A stretch of 64,000 bases of DNA from Mercurialis annua (Eukaryota; Streptophyta; Magnoliopsida; Malpighiales; Euphorbiaceae). Both the position numbers and the translations under genes were made by a program. This document shows positions 11,334-24,503 of this stretch, in pieces (positions within the stretch are counted from its first letter, which is position 1; every line of letters begins with the position of its first letter). Where the stretch lies: assembly GCF_937616625.2 (NCBI RefSeq), contig NC_065570.1:45623665-45687664 (forward strand). The letters are read 5' to 3'. The notes under the pieces were generated by a model. The model was not told where the DNA came from and did no database searches. It worked only from the letters and a program-made list of their open reading frames with translations.

Positions 11334-13975
11334 TCACTTCCAAATGGGTCCTCTAAAGGCACCGGGTCCTAACGGTATGTTTGTCTTATTTTACAATTCC
11401 TATTGGCACGTGACTGATCGCGATGTGATAAAGTGTGTGCTTGGTTTTTTAACTACGGGGGTGATTCCCAGCAGGGTAAACCATACTTTACTCACCTTGA
11501 TTCCCAAGATTTCAGCCCCTGAGTCGATGAAAGACCTCCGTCCTATCAGTCTCTGCAATGTCATTTATAAACTGATTGCAAAAGTTATCGCGAATAGGCT
11601 GAAGAATGTGTTGTCAAATATTATTGATGAGTCTCAGAGCGCCTTTGTTCCGGGCAGATTTATCACGGATAACGCTATGATAGCTTTTGAGATGTTCCAC
11701 TCCATGACCAAGCGATCTCAGGGAAAAGCGAGTTATGTGGCACTCAAACTGGATATGAGGAAGGAATATGATTGAGTTGAGTGGAGCTTTATTGAGATGG
11801 CTATGGTTAATATGAAATTTCCCTCTCACTTTATCAGATTGATTATGGCGTGCATATCGACGGTATCATTTTCTTTTTTAGTTAATGGTGCTCCTTTTGG
11901 TCATAGCAATCCGCAGCGTGGTCTCCAGCAAGGTGATCCTCTCTCCCTGTACTTATTCTTGATCTGCTCAGAGGGCTTCTCTGCTCTTATCAGAAAAGGG
12001 GTTCGCAATAAGGAGACCTCTGGAGGTAGAATTTGCACAGGAGGCCCTCAGATACATCACCTTTTATTTGCAGATGACAATGTTCTTTTTATCAAAGCTA
12101 CCTTGTTGGAGTGTCAGGCTTTAAAGCAAATCATATCCTCCTATTAACAAGCTTCGAAACAGATGATACATGTGAACAAATCAGAATTGTTTTTCAGCTC
12201 AAGAGTCTCACAGGAGAGCAGGCTAATTTTAGAAAATTGTTTGGGCTTCCGTGTGGTTGAGAGCTTTAAAAAATATCTTGGGATGCCTACCTTGGTAGGA
12301 CGGTCTAAAAAACCAATTTTTGCTTTCCTTCGAGACCGTCTTCACAAAAGGGTTCTTGGGTGGAAAGAAAATTTTTTCTCGAAGGCAGGGAGGGAAGTCC
12401 TCATTAAGTCAATGGCACAATCGATACCGACATACATTATGAGTTGCTTTGCCCTTCCGGCGTCATTCTATAATGAGATAAGGAGCATTATTTCAAAATT
12501 TTGGTGGAGTGGGTCGGATGATAAAAAGAAAATAGCTTGGGTTAGTTGGAGCTCTATTTGTAAATCGAAGAAGGAGGGAGTTCTAGGCTTTCAGAACTTT
12601 CGTGCTTTCAACCTCGCAATGCTTGCCAAACAAGCGTGGAAGATACTTCATAATCCGAATTCCCTTTGTGCTAGAGTATTCAAAGCAAAGTACTACTCAG
12701 GTACTGATTTCTTGCACGTTGCTTCTCGGCAAGGATCTAGTTACATATGGCAAAGTTTGTTGGAAGGGAAGAGAATCCTTGATTCTGGTCTAGCTTGGCG
12801 TATCGGGAATTGGGAAGAGGGGCTGGTCATGGAGGATAGCTGGATTACATCCACTAATTACATGAAACTTGTTGGTATTGTGAACGCTCCGGAGAAGTGT
12901 ACTGTCAACTACTTTATTCAGAATGGTAGGTGGGATGAAGAGAAGCTTGTGAGTCGTTTCAGTCAAGCTGATGTGATTAATATTTTAAAGCTTCCACTTA
13001 GCCGTAAACTACCGCCGGACAAACTTTTCTGGTTCCCTAATAAAAATGGGGTGTACTCGGTCAGGTCGGGATATTACCAAGACTGTAACATGACATCGAG
13101 GAACCTGGCTTCTTCGTCTTCCTCTTGTGCCGATAACAACGGTGGGAACTCAATCTGGAAATGCTCAGTTCCTTCGAAGCTGTGTCATTTTCTATGGAGG
13201 ATCAAGCACGAGTCGCTACCCTGCAATGGAAACTTATCACGAAGAGTCCCATATGTGTCTAAATTGTTCCCTAGATGTGGTGATGTAGAGGAAACCCAAA
13301 TCCATGCATTAAGAGATTGTAATATTGTGCGGGGCCTTTGGTTTCTTTCCCCGTTAAATATTCGTGTTGATTCTTTTCCATGCAGGGATATGAATGAATG
13401 GCTCAATCAGATTTTTTCTTCGTTGAACGAAGACGATATGTATTGATAGAAACAACTTGGTGTTTGGGAATAAGTGATTACCTCCGAAGATTTTGTTCAG
13501 ACAGGTATCCTCTTCGAAGTGCAGTGATATTCATTCTGATCGGTTATCCACTGCCCTCAGACCGGCTCCAGCTCCAACATGGCAACCTCCATCTGATAAT
13601 ACGAGCAAATTAAATACAGACGCTGCTGTTTCAGTGAGAAACAATATGTCAGTCGTAAGCGCTGTGTGCAGAAATTCAGCCGGTGCTGTTGTTAGATGTG
13701 GTGTCTCCCATCTTCGTGGCATTACAGTGGCTGAAATGGATGAAGCATAAGCTGTTCTTTTCGGTATCAATATGGCAGCTGCAATCCCTTGTTCAGATTT
13801 GATTGTTGAACCGGATGCAGCAAATGTCATTAGCAGACTATTGAGTCCGACTTCAGCGATGGATCCTACTCAACTAATTATCGAAGATTGTTTGGCTACA
13901 TCAACAAGTCGAAGTGTTTGGTTTCAACACGTTCGAAGGCATTGTAACCAAGTCGCCCATGCTCTAGCTAAATGA
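11334..13975 (+). pseudogene. LINE ORF2: reverse transcriptase, zf-RVT, RNase H
   Basis: This is the C-terminal two-thirds of a plant LINE polyprotein that would copy its own RNA. RT motifs are visible in order: GPLKAPGPNG (11344), LRPISLCNVIYKLIAKVIANR, QSAFVPGR, QRGLQQGDPLS, and HLLFADDNVLF with the catalytic ADD (about 12060-12090). A zf-RVT domain (IWKCSVPSKLCHFLWRI near 13155) follows. A plant-type RNase H starts at LNTDAAVSVRNN (13608), reaches EMDEA and ends near HVRRHCNQVAHALAK (13975). In-frame stops occur at about 11773, 12145, 13444 and 13748, and a frame change lies around 13446-13600. It cannot make a working protein. Confidence 0.85.
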
Positions 13976-14089
13976 GGAATTTTCATCGGTAAAAATTGTA
14001 TGTTTGACGGCGAAGTTCCTTTCCCGGTCAATAAACTTATTAATGTTTCTCCTTAATTAATAAAGTTCAATCTTTCCTCTAAAAAAAAA
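11334..14089 (+). mobile_element. 5'-truncated L1-type LINE
   Basis: The element begins abruptly inside the reverse transcriptase domain and ends with an AATAAA-like signal (about 14059) and a run of nine A's (14081-14089). ORF1, the endonuclease and the start of RT are absent, as usual for 5' truncation during target-primed reverse transcription. No target-site duplication was identified. Confidence 0.85.
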
Positions 14090-15189
14090 TTATTGTTGCA
14101 ATTATCACTCAATTAAACAAACTTTTTGAGTAAAAATATAAAAGCAACAAATTTATGATCTTTTATATATAATTATTTGATCTTACTTTTAAATTTAATT
14201 AAAAAAACTAACAATTAAAATAGTTATGAAGCATCGATCTTAATAAAGATCTTAATAAAAAAATTGTTCAAACGTTCGAATTTATTTTACTATATTTTTA
14301 ATTTTACTAAAAAAACTAACTAATTTGTAGAGGATGAATTAGCAAACGAATATTGATGGAATATGTGTCCATTAAAATTTAAATGTCTACCATTAATTCA
14401 AATTTTAATATTTTGAGATTGAGATTTTCAAATTAAGAAAATAATCAATAATTGTGGTTAAAGTGGAGTAACCAGGATTTCAATTCAGGAGGGTCGAAAT
14501 TTTTGCGCTCGGCTATTTAGAAAAATAAAATGACAGCAAAATAGGTGGAAAATAGACAAATAGCACCTGTAGGGGGCAGCTACAAGAAAAAACCGCTCCT
14601 ATAATTTGTAGGGACAATTTTTAGGGGCTGTTACATGAGAAAATTTATTTTTTTATTTTTTCCGGCAAAGTGGGTCGGCCGACCCTCCCTTGATTCCGCC
14701 ACTGGGCGTAACCCACATATATGTTTGATTAGGGATAGATACACAAAGGATATTGTAGGAAACTGTAAAAGTAGCAGAGTGCGAATAAAACCAAGTGCGA
14801 AAATTCCTGGCCATATTTAAATTTGGCACAAAATTAAGAAAGTTGAATAACGTTATTTCCATTTTTTAATTTATTTGTTGTACTATTTTACGTGACAATA
14901 GAAAAATAAAAGGCTTAATTACTTAAAAACCACTCATCTTATAACTTTTTTATTTATACCATGACCTAGGAAAATTTTCAATTGTACCATATTTTTGATT
15001 TTTATGTTTCATCTCTACCCTAATGAGTTGAATTGACCTATTTTCTTTTAAAAAAAAATTAATTAGTCCTTCATTTTTAATGTATATTCTAATATAACGT
15101 TAATGTTAATCATTTATGTATCTTGTTTTTAATATTTTCATCTTTAAATTAATTAAATAATCAAAGCATATTGATCCACAAGTCCCAGC
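14090..15189. other. AT-rich non-coding sequence
   Basis: No gene is seen. Bases 14463-14706 have weakly inverted ends (AACCAGGATTTCAATTCAGG against CCTTGATTCCGCCACTGG, both next to GGGTCG or CGACCC), which may be an old foldback element. The stretch 14905-15060 resembles the arms of other MITEs in this window. Otherwise nothing is recognised. Confidence 0.4.
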
Positions 15190-16091
15190 TTGGATACATA
15201 CTGAGAGAAAGATATTGGTGAAAAAGGTTTTGTTAGACAATAAGCCAATTATTTGACAGAAGGAAAAGAAAGAAGTTTGATAACTCCATTAGCAAGCTTC
15301 TCTCTCATTAATTGACAATCAATAGAAATATGTTTAGATCTTTCATGGTAAACGGGGTTATGGGCAAGCTGAATTGTAGATTGGTTATCACAAAAATTTG
15401 TGGCAGGGAGAGTAGTATGATGTCTAGGATCTTTCAGAATATAGGGAAGCCACTGCAATTCACAAGTAAGAATGGCCAGAGTCCTGTATTCATCTTCAAA
15501 GCTTGATCATAAGACACTGTTTTGTTTCTTAGACTTCCAAGAGATTAATGAAGTCCCTAAGAAAACACAATAACCAAAAATAGATTTTTTGTTATCCAAA
15601 CAAGTGGCCTAATCTGAATCTATAAAGGCTTACAGGTTGAGACCAGAATTTGCCGAGAAGAAAATACCTTTTCAAGAAGAGATTTTAGATATATAAGAAC
15701 TCTGTTAGCGGAAACCATATAAGTGACAGTTGGACAATCTAAGAATTGAGAAAATTGTTGCACTACAAAGGATAAGTATGGTCTAGTAACACAAAGATAC
15801 ATCAATTTGCCAACTAATTGTCTCTATAGAAAGGTATCGGGTAATGGATCACCATATTCTTTGCAAAGTTTCTTATAAGTGACCATGGGAGTGGGAACAT
15901 GTTTAGCATCTAAAATTCCAATATCTTTAAGAAGATTCAAAGTATATTTTCATTGACATAATAAAATGCCTTTAGCAGATCTGGCTACCTTAATGCCTAG
16001 AAAGTATTTCAACTGTCCAAGATCCTAATCCTAAAAGCATTGTGTAAGTAATCCTTAACATGTTATATCTCTTTTGTGCAATTGCTGGCAA

Positions 16092-16801
<710 letters not shown>

Positions 16802-17267
16802 GCTGGCAATTATGGCATCATCAACTTAGACTAGAAGAGCTGTGAAACTAGAAGATGTTGATTTCATAAATAAAGATGGATCTGCAGTAGAAGAACAAAA
16901 TCCATTTCCACTCAAAGAAGTAGACAGTTTAGCATTGCACTGTCTGCTAGCTTATTTTAATCCATACAAGGATTTCCGCAATTTGCAAACTCGAGAAGGA
17001 GCAGAACTAGTGAAACATGGGGGATGTTTAATTGATGAAGATGCCATTCATGAACAGCAGCTAAAGCAAGAAAAGTTCTAACTGTGGTCATTTTAGCAAC
17101 AGGAGAAAAGGTTTCCACGTAATCAAGCCCCTCCTGTCGAGTATAACCTTTTGCAACCAATCTGCCCTTATATCTTTCAATTGTGCCATCATAGTTATAC
17201 TTTAGTTTGTAAATCCATTTACAACCTACTGGTTGTTTGTATTTTTCTTTTCTAAAGGCACATTTGT

Positions 17268-17813
17268 AAGTACTTGAGAAGAACTAAGGATGCATTCTTG
17301 CTATATGGTGGTCAGGAAGATGAACTGATTGTAAAGGGTTACACAGACGCCAGCTTCCAAACTGACATTGATGATTATATATCACAGTCATGATATGTGT
17401 TTTGTTTGAATGAGGTGCTTTCAGCTGGAAAAGCTCGAAGCAAGACACCGTTGCTGATTCTACAACAGAAGCTGAGTATATAGCTGCTTTAGACATATCT
17501 AAGGAGGCTGTTTGGATCAAGAAGTTCATAACTGGATTAGGAGTTGTTCCTAGTATATCCGATCTAGTGAACTTGTTATGTGATAACAATGGGGCTATAA
17601 CACAAGCAAAGGAGCCCGGATCACATCTGCGATCCAAACACATACTTAGACGTTATCATCTCATTCGAGAAATCATTGAGAGAGGAGACGTGAAGATATA
17701 AAGAGTTTTGAAAAATGATAATGTTGCTGATCTGCTAACCAAGGCTCTTCCACAGCCTAAGCATGAGAGTCATACTAGGTCCATGGGTATTAGATTTAAT
17801 GTAGATTGGGCCT
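17268..17813 (+). pseudogene. Ty1-copia RNase H C-terminal fragment
   Basis: This is the end of a copia polyprotein. Residues in order are [24 protein letters not shown] (catalytic Asp), then after a frameshift DSTTEAEYIAALDISKEAVW, LLCDNNGAITQAKEP, KHILRRYHLIREIIERGDVK and ADLLTKALPQPKHE. These are the diagnostic RNase H and C-terminal motifs. The sequence has at least one frameshift and in-frame stops. It sits directly upstream of a polypurine tract and the LTR at 17830, so it belongs to that plus-strand element. Everything upstream of the RNase H appears lost or replaced. Confidence 0.85.
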
Positions 17814-17829
17814 AGTGCAAGTGAGAGAT
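17814..17829 (+). other. Copia polypurine tract
   Basis: The sequence GTGCAAGTGAGAGAT immediately precedes the LTR start TGTTAG. It matches the usual copia tract (AAGTGGGAGA next to TGTTGG) that primes plus-strand DNA synthesis. Confidence 0.7.
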
Positions 17830-18707
17830 TGTTAGTGATATGCATTAGGTCAATCATGTTTGACCATGTATTGACTTTATCGTTTTGTTATTAACTGATT
17901 CACAGTTTTTATCATTTTGTATAATAGTTAAAATACTTAAATGATTAATTCTTTCTAAGTAGAACCCTTAGGTTTTATAAAGAATTATATTCCATATATC
18001 CCTAGTCTTAATAGAACACTGAGACTAGTATGATGTTGACTGATGATTATGTTTTACTAATCATGTATATATTTTACTAATCATGATGATTATGTTTTAC
18101 TAATCATGTAAATAAGATATAAAGTCAAATCATGGGTGCTATAGGGCACTGGATGACCCACCTTGAGAATACTACATAGAAAACTATCATAAGTAATTCT
18201 CATTACAGTTCTACTAGTATAATTATTTGACCTTGAAATCACCATGGATTTCTACATAGCTATTTCATGTTTTGATACAATCTTACATTATCTTTAACAG
18301 GATAGTGAAATAGATTGTCATTGGATATGAAAGTAACTATGTGAGAAATGTGAGTGACTGAGAAGGAATTTGTCCCTCATTTATTTTAGTATGATATCTA
18401 TGTGTCCCTAGAAGAAGATGGACTGAAGGAAATGCATGGCCATGCTAAATAAATTGATAAAGGGATTAAAATATTATTGTAAATGGTTAAATCGGATTAT
18501 CGATATTCGTATAACTTGGGTACTCATAATGTCTTGTTAGAGGCCACTTATGATTTGTAAGCCGAAATAGGGATTTCGGGCCTACTGCCAACGTTATATG
18601 AACCTACAGGGTCGCACACTAAGAACAAACCCAAAACAGTTATGGGTTGTACAAACTCAATGGAATTAAGTGATTAATAGTTTATTATATATATATATAT
18701 ATATGTG

Positions 18708-18758
<51 letters not shown>

Positions 18759-19426
18759 GTATATATATGTATATATATTATTTAATAATTCGTAATATAT
18801 ATAATAATAGATAAATATGTATATATATTAATTGAAATTCGAAATTTAAGGATAAGTGTTTTCCTTTAGTTATTATCTTTTGAAGATAATAATAATAATA
18901 ATAATTAATAGGCTTACCCCCTGAAAAAACCTCCACCTTTCAACCCCCCCTTCGTTTGCACCCTCACCTTTCAAAATCTCCAATTTTATCCAAATCATCA
19001 CCTTTCATTTTCAATTGCACCCTAAAAGTATTAAATTGGGCTTTTGTCACTAGAAAAAAGTTGAAATCGATACTTTATATTTTAATTCATGTTCTAAATA
19101 GTCATTAATGTTTAAATCTCAACAACAAAACCATATTTAATGATATTTTTAATTGATTTTTATTTTATATAAAAAAAATTAACTTTTAAATTTTTTAAAA
19201 ATATGGTTTTATTGTTGAAATTTAAACATTGAGGATTATTTAGAATATGAATTAAAATATAAATTATCGATTTGAACTTTTTTATAGTGAAAAGGGGCTA
19301 ATTTAATATTTTTAGGGTGCAATTGAAAATGAAAGGTGAGAATTTGGGTAAAATTGGAGATTTTGAAAGGTGAGTGTGCAAACGAAGGGGGTTGAAAGGT
19401 GGGGGGTTTTTCAGGGGATTCGCCTA

Positions 19427-19477
<51 letters not shown>

Positions 19478-19932
19478 ATTATCAAAAAGGATTTTTTGAT
19501 AAACATAAACTTATAAGAGTTATAATGAGATTGAAATACAAATTTGACTCAAACCTTAGTGTTGTTGTATGCCTATAAATGCAAATTAAGGAATGAGTTT
19601 GAAAATTACAAAATTCATTATTCAATAAATCACTAAATAATTCAAAATTGATTATGAAGCAATAATGCTAGCACACAAGCACTAGTTTTGGCTAAGGTCT
19701 GATCGTTTGGATACTCGTAGAGGACACGTTCTTTTGGAGGCGTTTCTGATCCGAGGCCAGGTATCACCAAAGTGAACCACCTCCTTCCTTCCTACATTGT
19801 TGTTGGAATTCGACATACAAGTAAGTGTTAATTATGTTATTAATCTATTTATTCGAATTACATGGATCTTGGTTTGGGTTTTTTGATAAATTTTTAAAAT
19901 TCCGCTGAGTTATGAACCTAGAAAACCCAACA
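17830..19932 (+). mobile_element. Ty1-copia 3' LTR, copy 2
   Basis: The LTR runs from TGTTAGTGATATGCA to AACCCAACA and is longer than copy 1 (1970-3554) because of an inserted MITE (18911-19424) and different microsatellite lengths. It follows an RNase H fragment and polypurine tract, so it is a 3' LTR. The right flank GTCTA differs at one base from GGCTA left of copy 1. Confidence 0.85.
18911..19424. mobile_element. MITE with long TIR and 9-bp TSD (514 bp)
   Basis: The ends are inverted: GGCTTACCCCCTGAAAAAAC at the left and GTTTTTCAGGGGATTCGCC at the right, with pairing extending over much of the element. Direct copies of TAATTAATA flank it (18902-18910 and 19425-19433), a 9-bp duplication as made by Mutator-type transposases. 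The equivalent site in LTR copy 1 (near 3081-3090) is uninterrupted. No coding sequence. Confidence 0.85.
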
Positions 19933-22556
19933 GTCTATTCAAAACCTGAAACCAAACATTATATAGGAACCTAGGTCTTACCGTACGATATCCCATATCC
20001 TAGCACAGCCCGTTCCATCACAAAACAAATAGAGTAAAGCGGAAGTCAAACAAAGTAAACAGTGTAAAGCGGAAGTTAAAATATTTTTACACATCATAGC
20101 GTGCATAAACCATATAAAAACTGTTTGACAAAGATATAGAAAACTGGGACCTGACTCTACTGCAGAACTACTGATTCTGTACACCTTTCAGACTTCTGAA
20201 AGAAGGATAGAAGTCTGGCCTGCCAAAAACTTGACACCTTCACCAAGCACTGTTGGGGGTTCAGTCGAAACTGAGCGAGTTCGTTAGTTTACATACAAGT
20301 ATTTATTAAAATATTAAATTAATGCATAAAAGATTCAAGCGCATGCATCCATGTACGAATATCCGATTGAAACCTTAACACTTATACAATAACTTGGTAT
20401 AAGGGTTTCAAAAATCAGAACTCTCGAACAAACCGAGTACTTATTACTTATGGTAGGTTCACTACCATGTAGTACAGTCTTGGAGATAACTCACCGACTC
20501 TATTCGTACTTCTACTTATAACCAACAGAACAAATCAAAGAGTCCGGGAATAACGCAACCAGACTTAACAAAAATGCTCAAGATAGTTTAACTGAGCATA
20601 GGAAGTATGCCCGAGATAAATCAATCGAGCTACTAAGAGCCACACTTGGCTGAGAGGATATCGTCCTCTTACGTTCACACCCTTCATTCCACATTCACAT
20701 ATCTTCGTAGATCCTTTCAAATTTCTGTATTAGGGTCTGACTTCTAAACTCAACTGATGATCACACAGTCCTACTGCCGCTCAATGGGAAAGATCGTTCC
20801 ATCATATCTATATTTGTTTCAAGATATGATGCGTGCATTTCAATTAAAGAAATTCATTTACAAAATGATGTTATGCCATTTTGTAAAGCATTTTCATAAA
20901 ATAAATGCAATTCAAAATACTTTATATGTAAACAAACCACATAACATAACTCACTGGTTGCTTTCGAATAACTTCGTTCAATTTGTAACCCCCGTCAAGC
21001 TTCTTGTCCATTCATGGGTTAACTTGTTGAACCCTAGGACAATTATTAAAATATATCGAGTTATGATTTATCTCTATAGTTACATATGACTCGGGAATTA
21101 ATTACTTACAAATGACCCTTTTTACGTTATTACATCTACCCCAATACTTCACCATTTACGCTTATCTAACATCGTCTAACTCTTAAACAAACCTGAAATT
21201 CTTAAAGTTAAGAATGTTGTCTTTAATTTCTATTTAGGCCTTGGGCTGAACTTAACACCTGAAGGTATCAGAAACTGGCTCGGATATTAATCCTATAGAC
21301 TGCACTAAAGTTTCAGAACTGTTAATGCACAACATAATGTTCTGATTTATTTAGGGAACATAAAGGGCGAATATGCAGAAACTCAAAGCTAAACATGTTT
21401 AGCTAACACCCTTATGTTTCCTTACAAACAAACAGAACTTAATTTGGAGCTTCATAGCTTGAGATATTGCCCTCGCAATATTACTGTTCTGCAGCGCACT
21501 ATTTCTAGCAACTACATCAAACTTTCATTCTATCTTAATCACTCCTAAATCATTCTAATTTAGCTCCTAACACACTTAATCAAAGAATATTAATCAGTAA
21601 TACACATTCATCATCACCTTAGACAAAAGGCCGAATCCTATCTTAAACTTCCATCTCCAACTTTCCTTTCATTACTCATTCAAAACAACACATAACAATA
21701 TTATATCAGTAACCATTACCATAACTAATCAAACAATAAAAAACCTCTTGATGATTTCCGAATACCTAATCCCCAATTTTAGAAATTACCTTATCCTTGA
21801 GTGACTAACCATGGCCGAATGGTTCAAACTCCATTTCTATCATCAATGACCTGTCTTTAAGCTTAATCACACCTTTCTTGATCAAATATCAAAAATCCAC
21901 AATTACACACTTATGCACCCTAGACATTCTATCAATCAAATCATGAAAACAAGCTATGAAAATCACAAATTGATTACCTTATGTTTTTTGCCTTTCCATT
22001 TGTGATCTATTGCGTCCATTTTCATGGAATTCTATGAAGAATTGGTGGGGTTTGGTGTTTCATGGAGGGGTGCGGCATTTTGAAGGAGAAGAGAAGAAGA
22101 TGGGAGCCTTTCTTAGGCTTAAGGGAAATGACATGATCAATCTCTTTTAGGATCATTTAATGGCTAAAAGGCCATTTAGGCTCAAAGTGGCTAAAAGCTC
22201 ACTTTAGCTCCAAACGGTTAAGTTTCACTTAAACGCAAATTTACAAATAATTGTCGTGCTAACTTTTTAAATTATTTCGGATATACTTTTCCGATAAATT
22301 CTTTATAAAATTTCACGAACATTGGCGTGAAAATTATTAGCTCAGGACGTGTATCTTATTTAATATTAAGTCCCGCTAATAATTGATTTAATGAATAATA
22401 ATTTATACTTCAAATTATCATTCTATAATCCAATCGCTACTCTTATTTCCATTACGCTTCTTAAGTTGAGTTCCATTCTCGACCTGCTTGACTTGAATTA
22501 CGGAATTTAGGACTCGTGGAATGATCCGATGACCGTAGAATGTCAGGGTTATTACA
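19933..22556 (-). mobile_element. Old gypsy solo LTR, second copy type
   Basis: This non-coding block ends GTCAGGGTTATTACA, like the TATTACA end of the Tekay-like LTRs. It carries the conserved internal block GGGGGTTCAGTCGAAACTGA at about 20249-20270, which is shared in degraded form with the LTRs at 4780-6707 and 52446-55443. ORFs of 68-110 codons inside show no known domain. The left boundary is unclear and no target duplication was found. Confidence 0.5.
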
Positions 22557-23035
22557 GCTTAATATTTATCACATATTTTAATTTTAATTTTTTTTTTAGA
22601 TTTTGACTTTTTTTACTGTTGATGTTTTTTGTCAGTTTTAATATCAACACGAAATTAACTCAAAATTAACGTATGTAATAAATTAACTAATTTAAATTTC
22701 TCAATCTTTTTTTACACTAATTTTTAATTTTTCAACATTTTTCAATTTAATTTCAATTTTTTTTATTTTATTTCACATATAATGTGTTCTTTTTCGTGAA
22801 TGTTAAAATCAACTACATATCAACATAATATCAATATAAGATCAATATTGTAACATTACAATAATTTAACATCATTATTGTCTTCTCCCCCGATGCTAAC
22901 ATATCATTATCTAGTCTCAATTTAATTTAATTTAATTTTTTTAGTTTATTTCACAGACAATATTATCTTATTTGTCAATGTTAAAAAAAATCAGTTGATA
23001 TCAACATAATATCAACATAAAGTCAACATAATATA
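22557..23035. repeat. AT-rich region with TTGAT/ATCAA repeats
   Basis: The stretch is low-complexity and contains many irregular ATCAACATAATATCAA-like units (22810-23030). No gene is seen. The composition resembles the repeat block at 34910-35290. Confidence 0.5.
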
Positions 23036-23357
23036 AATGCTGATGTTCATTTGCAGCAGGACAGATTTCTTTTGCAGGTCTGGAAGCAGCAAATCCCGCC
23101 TAGGTTATAATTTTTCTCATGTCTTTTGCATCGTGGTCGGCTTGCTTCAAAGGATTTTCTGGTTCGTCGTCGGATCCTTGATTATGAGCAGCAGTTCTGT
23201 ATTCATTGTGCAGAGGTAGAAAGTTAAGCTCATATCATTTTCTTATGCCCGTTAGTTTGGAAATTTTGGTCTAATTTTCTAAGTATTTTGGCATGGATAA
23301 CGCCAGAGACTTAAGGAGCTTTTATTATCAATGGAGGGATTTGGCGAACTCGCATTA
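23036..23357 (+). pseudogene. LINE fragment, zf-RVT part
   Basis: The plus strand encodes a degraded zf-RVT domain: VWKQQIPPRL, a basic stretch, and FLCPLVWKFWSNFLSILAW, with two internal stops. It continues after the inserted retroelement at 27369. The reading ...WRDLANSHY joins to KNLWATIWFFCIWEIWKARN across the insertion when one copy of CATTA is removed, so both parts are one LINE copy. Confidence 0.75.
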
Positions 23358-23911
23358 TGATGGTAATAACTTGAGTATTTGAGATTGACTTTAGACTAAT
23401 GCAATTGTTTTGGGACTAAGCATGCAAAACACAACAAGAAATCTAGGCTCAAAATATTCAATCAATGAAAAATGTGTGTTTTTGCCATATGCTAGAAACT
23501 ACATCAACTATGCCAAGCATGCCCAAATTTTGAAAATTACACAATTTTATGACATACATATCATGAATCCGCATCAAGCTAAATCGAGCATGCGTCGAGG
23601 TAGGCAAGCATCATCAAAAATTGTTTACTCGAGAAGCATCATTCTAAGCATTCATTAACCGGAAAATCGACAATTAATACGGTTCAAACATTTCATTCAA
23701 CTTAGATAACATGCTTATAAAATTAAACAAAGACTACGTGAACAAAGGCACCAAAATCCCAACCTAAAACAACACAGACATCCTAAAACATTTAAACTAA
23801 ATAAACACATAAAAGCATAAACACATAAAAACAACCTAAAACAATCTAAACACAAACGAGATTTAATTTTCCAACCCTCCTCACACTATTTCTAAGCAAT
23901 GCCCTCAATGC

Positions 23912-24292
23912 GGATATTAAACTCTCTGGGTCACTCAAGTCTCAGGAAATCTCAGAAAGGTCACTAAAGTCAATTTTCTTACAAAATGGTCACTGAACTA
24001 TACATTTTATTACAAAAGGGTTCGCCCATATCAAACGACGTAAAAACCTAGCATTTGCTTACGTGGCAAGCCAAAATTACAAGAAGGAACATAGTTCAGT
24101 GACCTTTTTATAATAAAAGGAATAACCCAATGATTTTTTTGTAGTTCACAAAAAGTTTTGTGTTTTTTTCGTATCAATAGAAATATTTTTGTAATAAAAG
24201 GTATAGTTCAGTGACCACTTTGTAAGAAAATTGACTTTAGTGACCTTTTTGAATTTTCCTGAGACTTGAGTGACTCAGGGAGTTTAATATCC
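23912..24292. mobile_element. Mutator-type MITE (381 bp)
   Basis: The termini GGATATTAAACTC and GAGTTTAATATCC are perfect inverted repeats, and imperfect pairing continues for about 85 bases per arm (for example GGTCACTAAAGTCAATTTTC on both arms). A perfect 9-bp duplication CCTCAATGC flanks it (23903-23911 and 24293-24301). It has no coding sequence. It inserted into the Athila-like element. Confidence 0.9.
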
Positions 24293-24503
24293 CCTCAATG
24301 CTAAGAAATAAAACATATATGAAAATTGCATGAGTTTGGGTTAGAGAATAAAATCTTTTTCACTCAAACGCAAAATAACATAAATGAAACACTAAAAATA
24401 AATAACAAAAGATAAATGACAAGAAAAGAAATCGAACCTCTCGGGATTGTCTTCCGAGTGCGCTTTAGTTGGAGTCCAAAGCTACACTCTTCGCGTAAGG
24501 TTG

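Noticed and set aside
20757..21089. 110-codon ORF in the solo LTR
   Set aside because: No domain, and it lies in a non-coding LTR related to 4780-6707.
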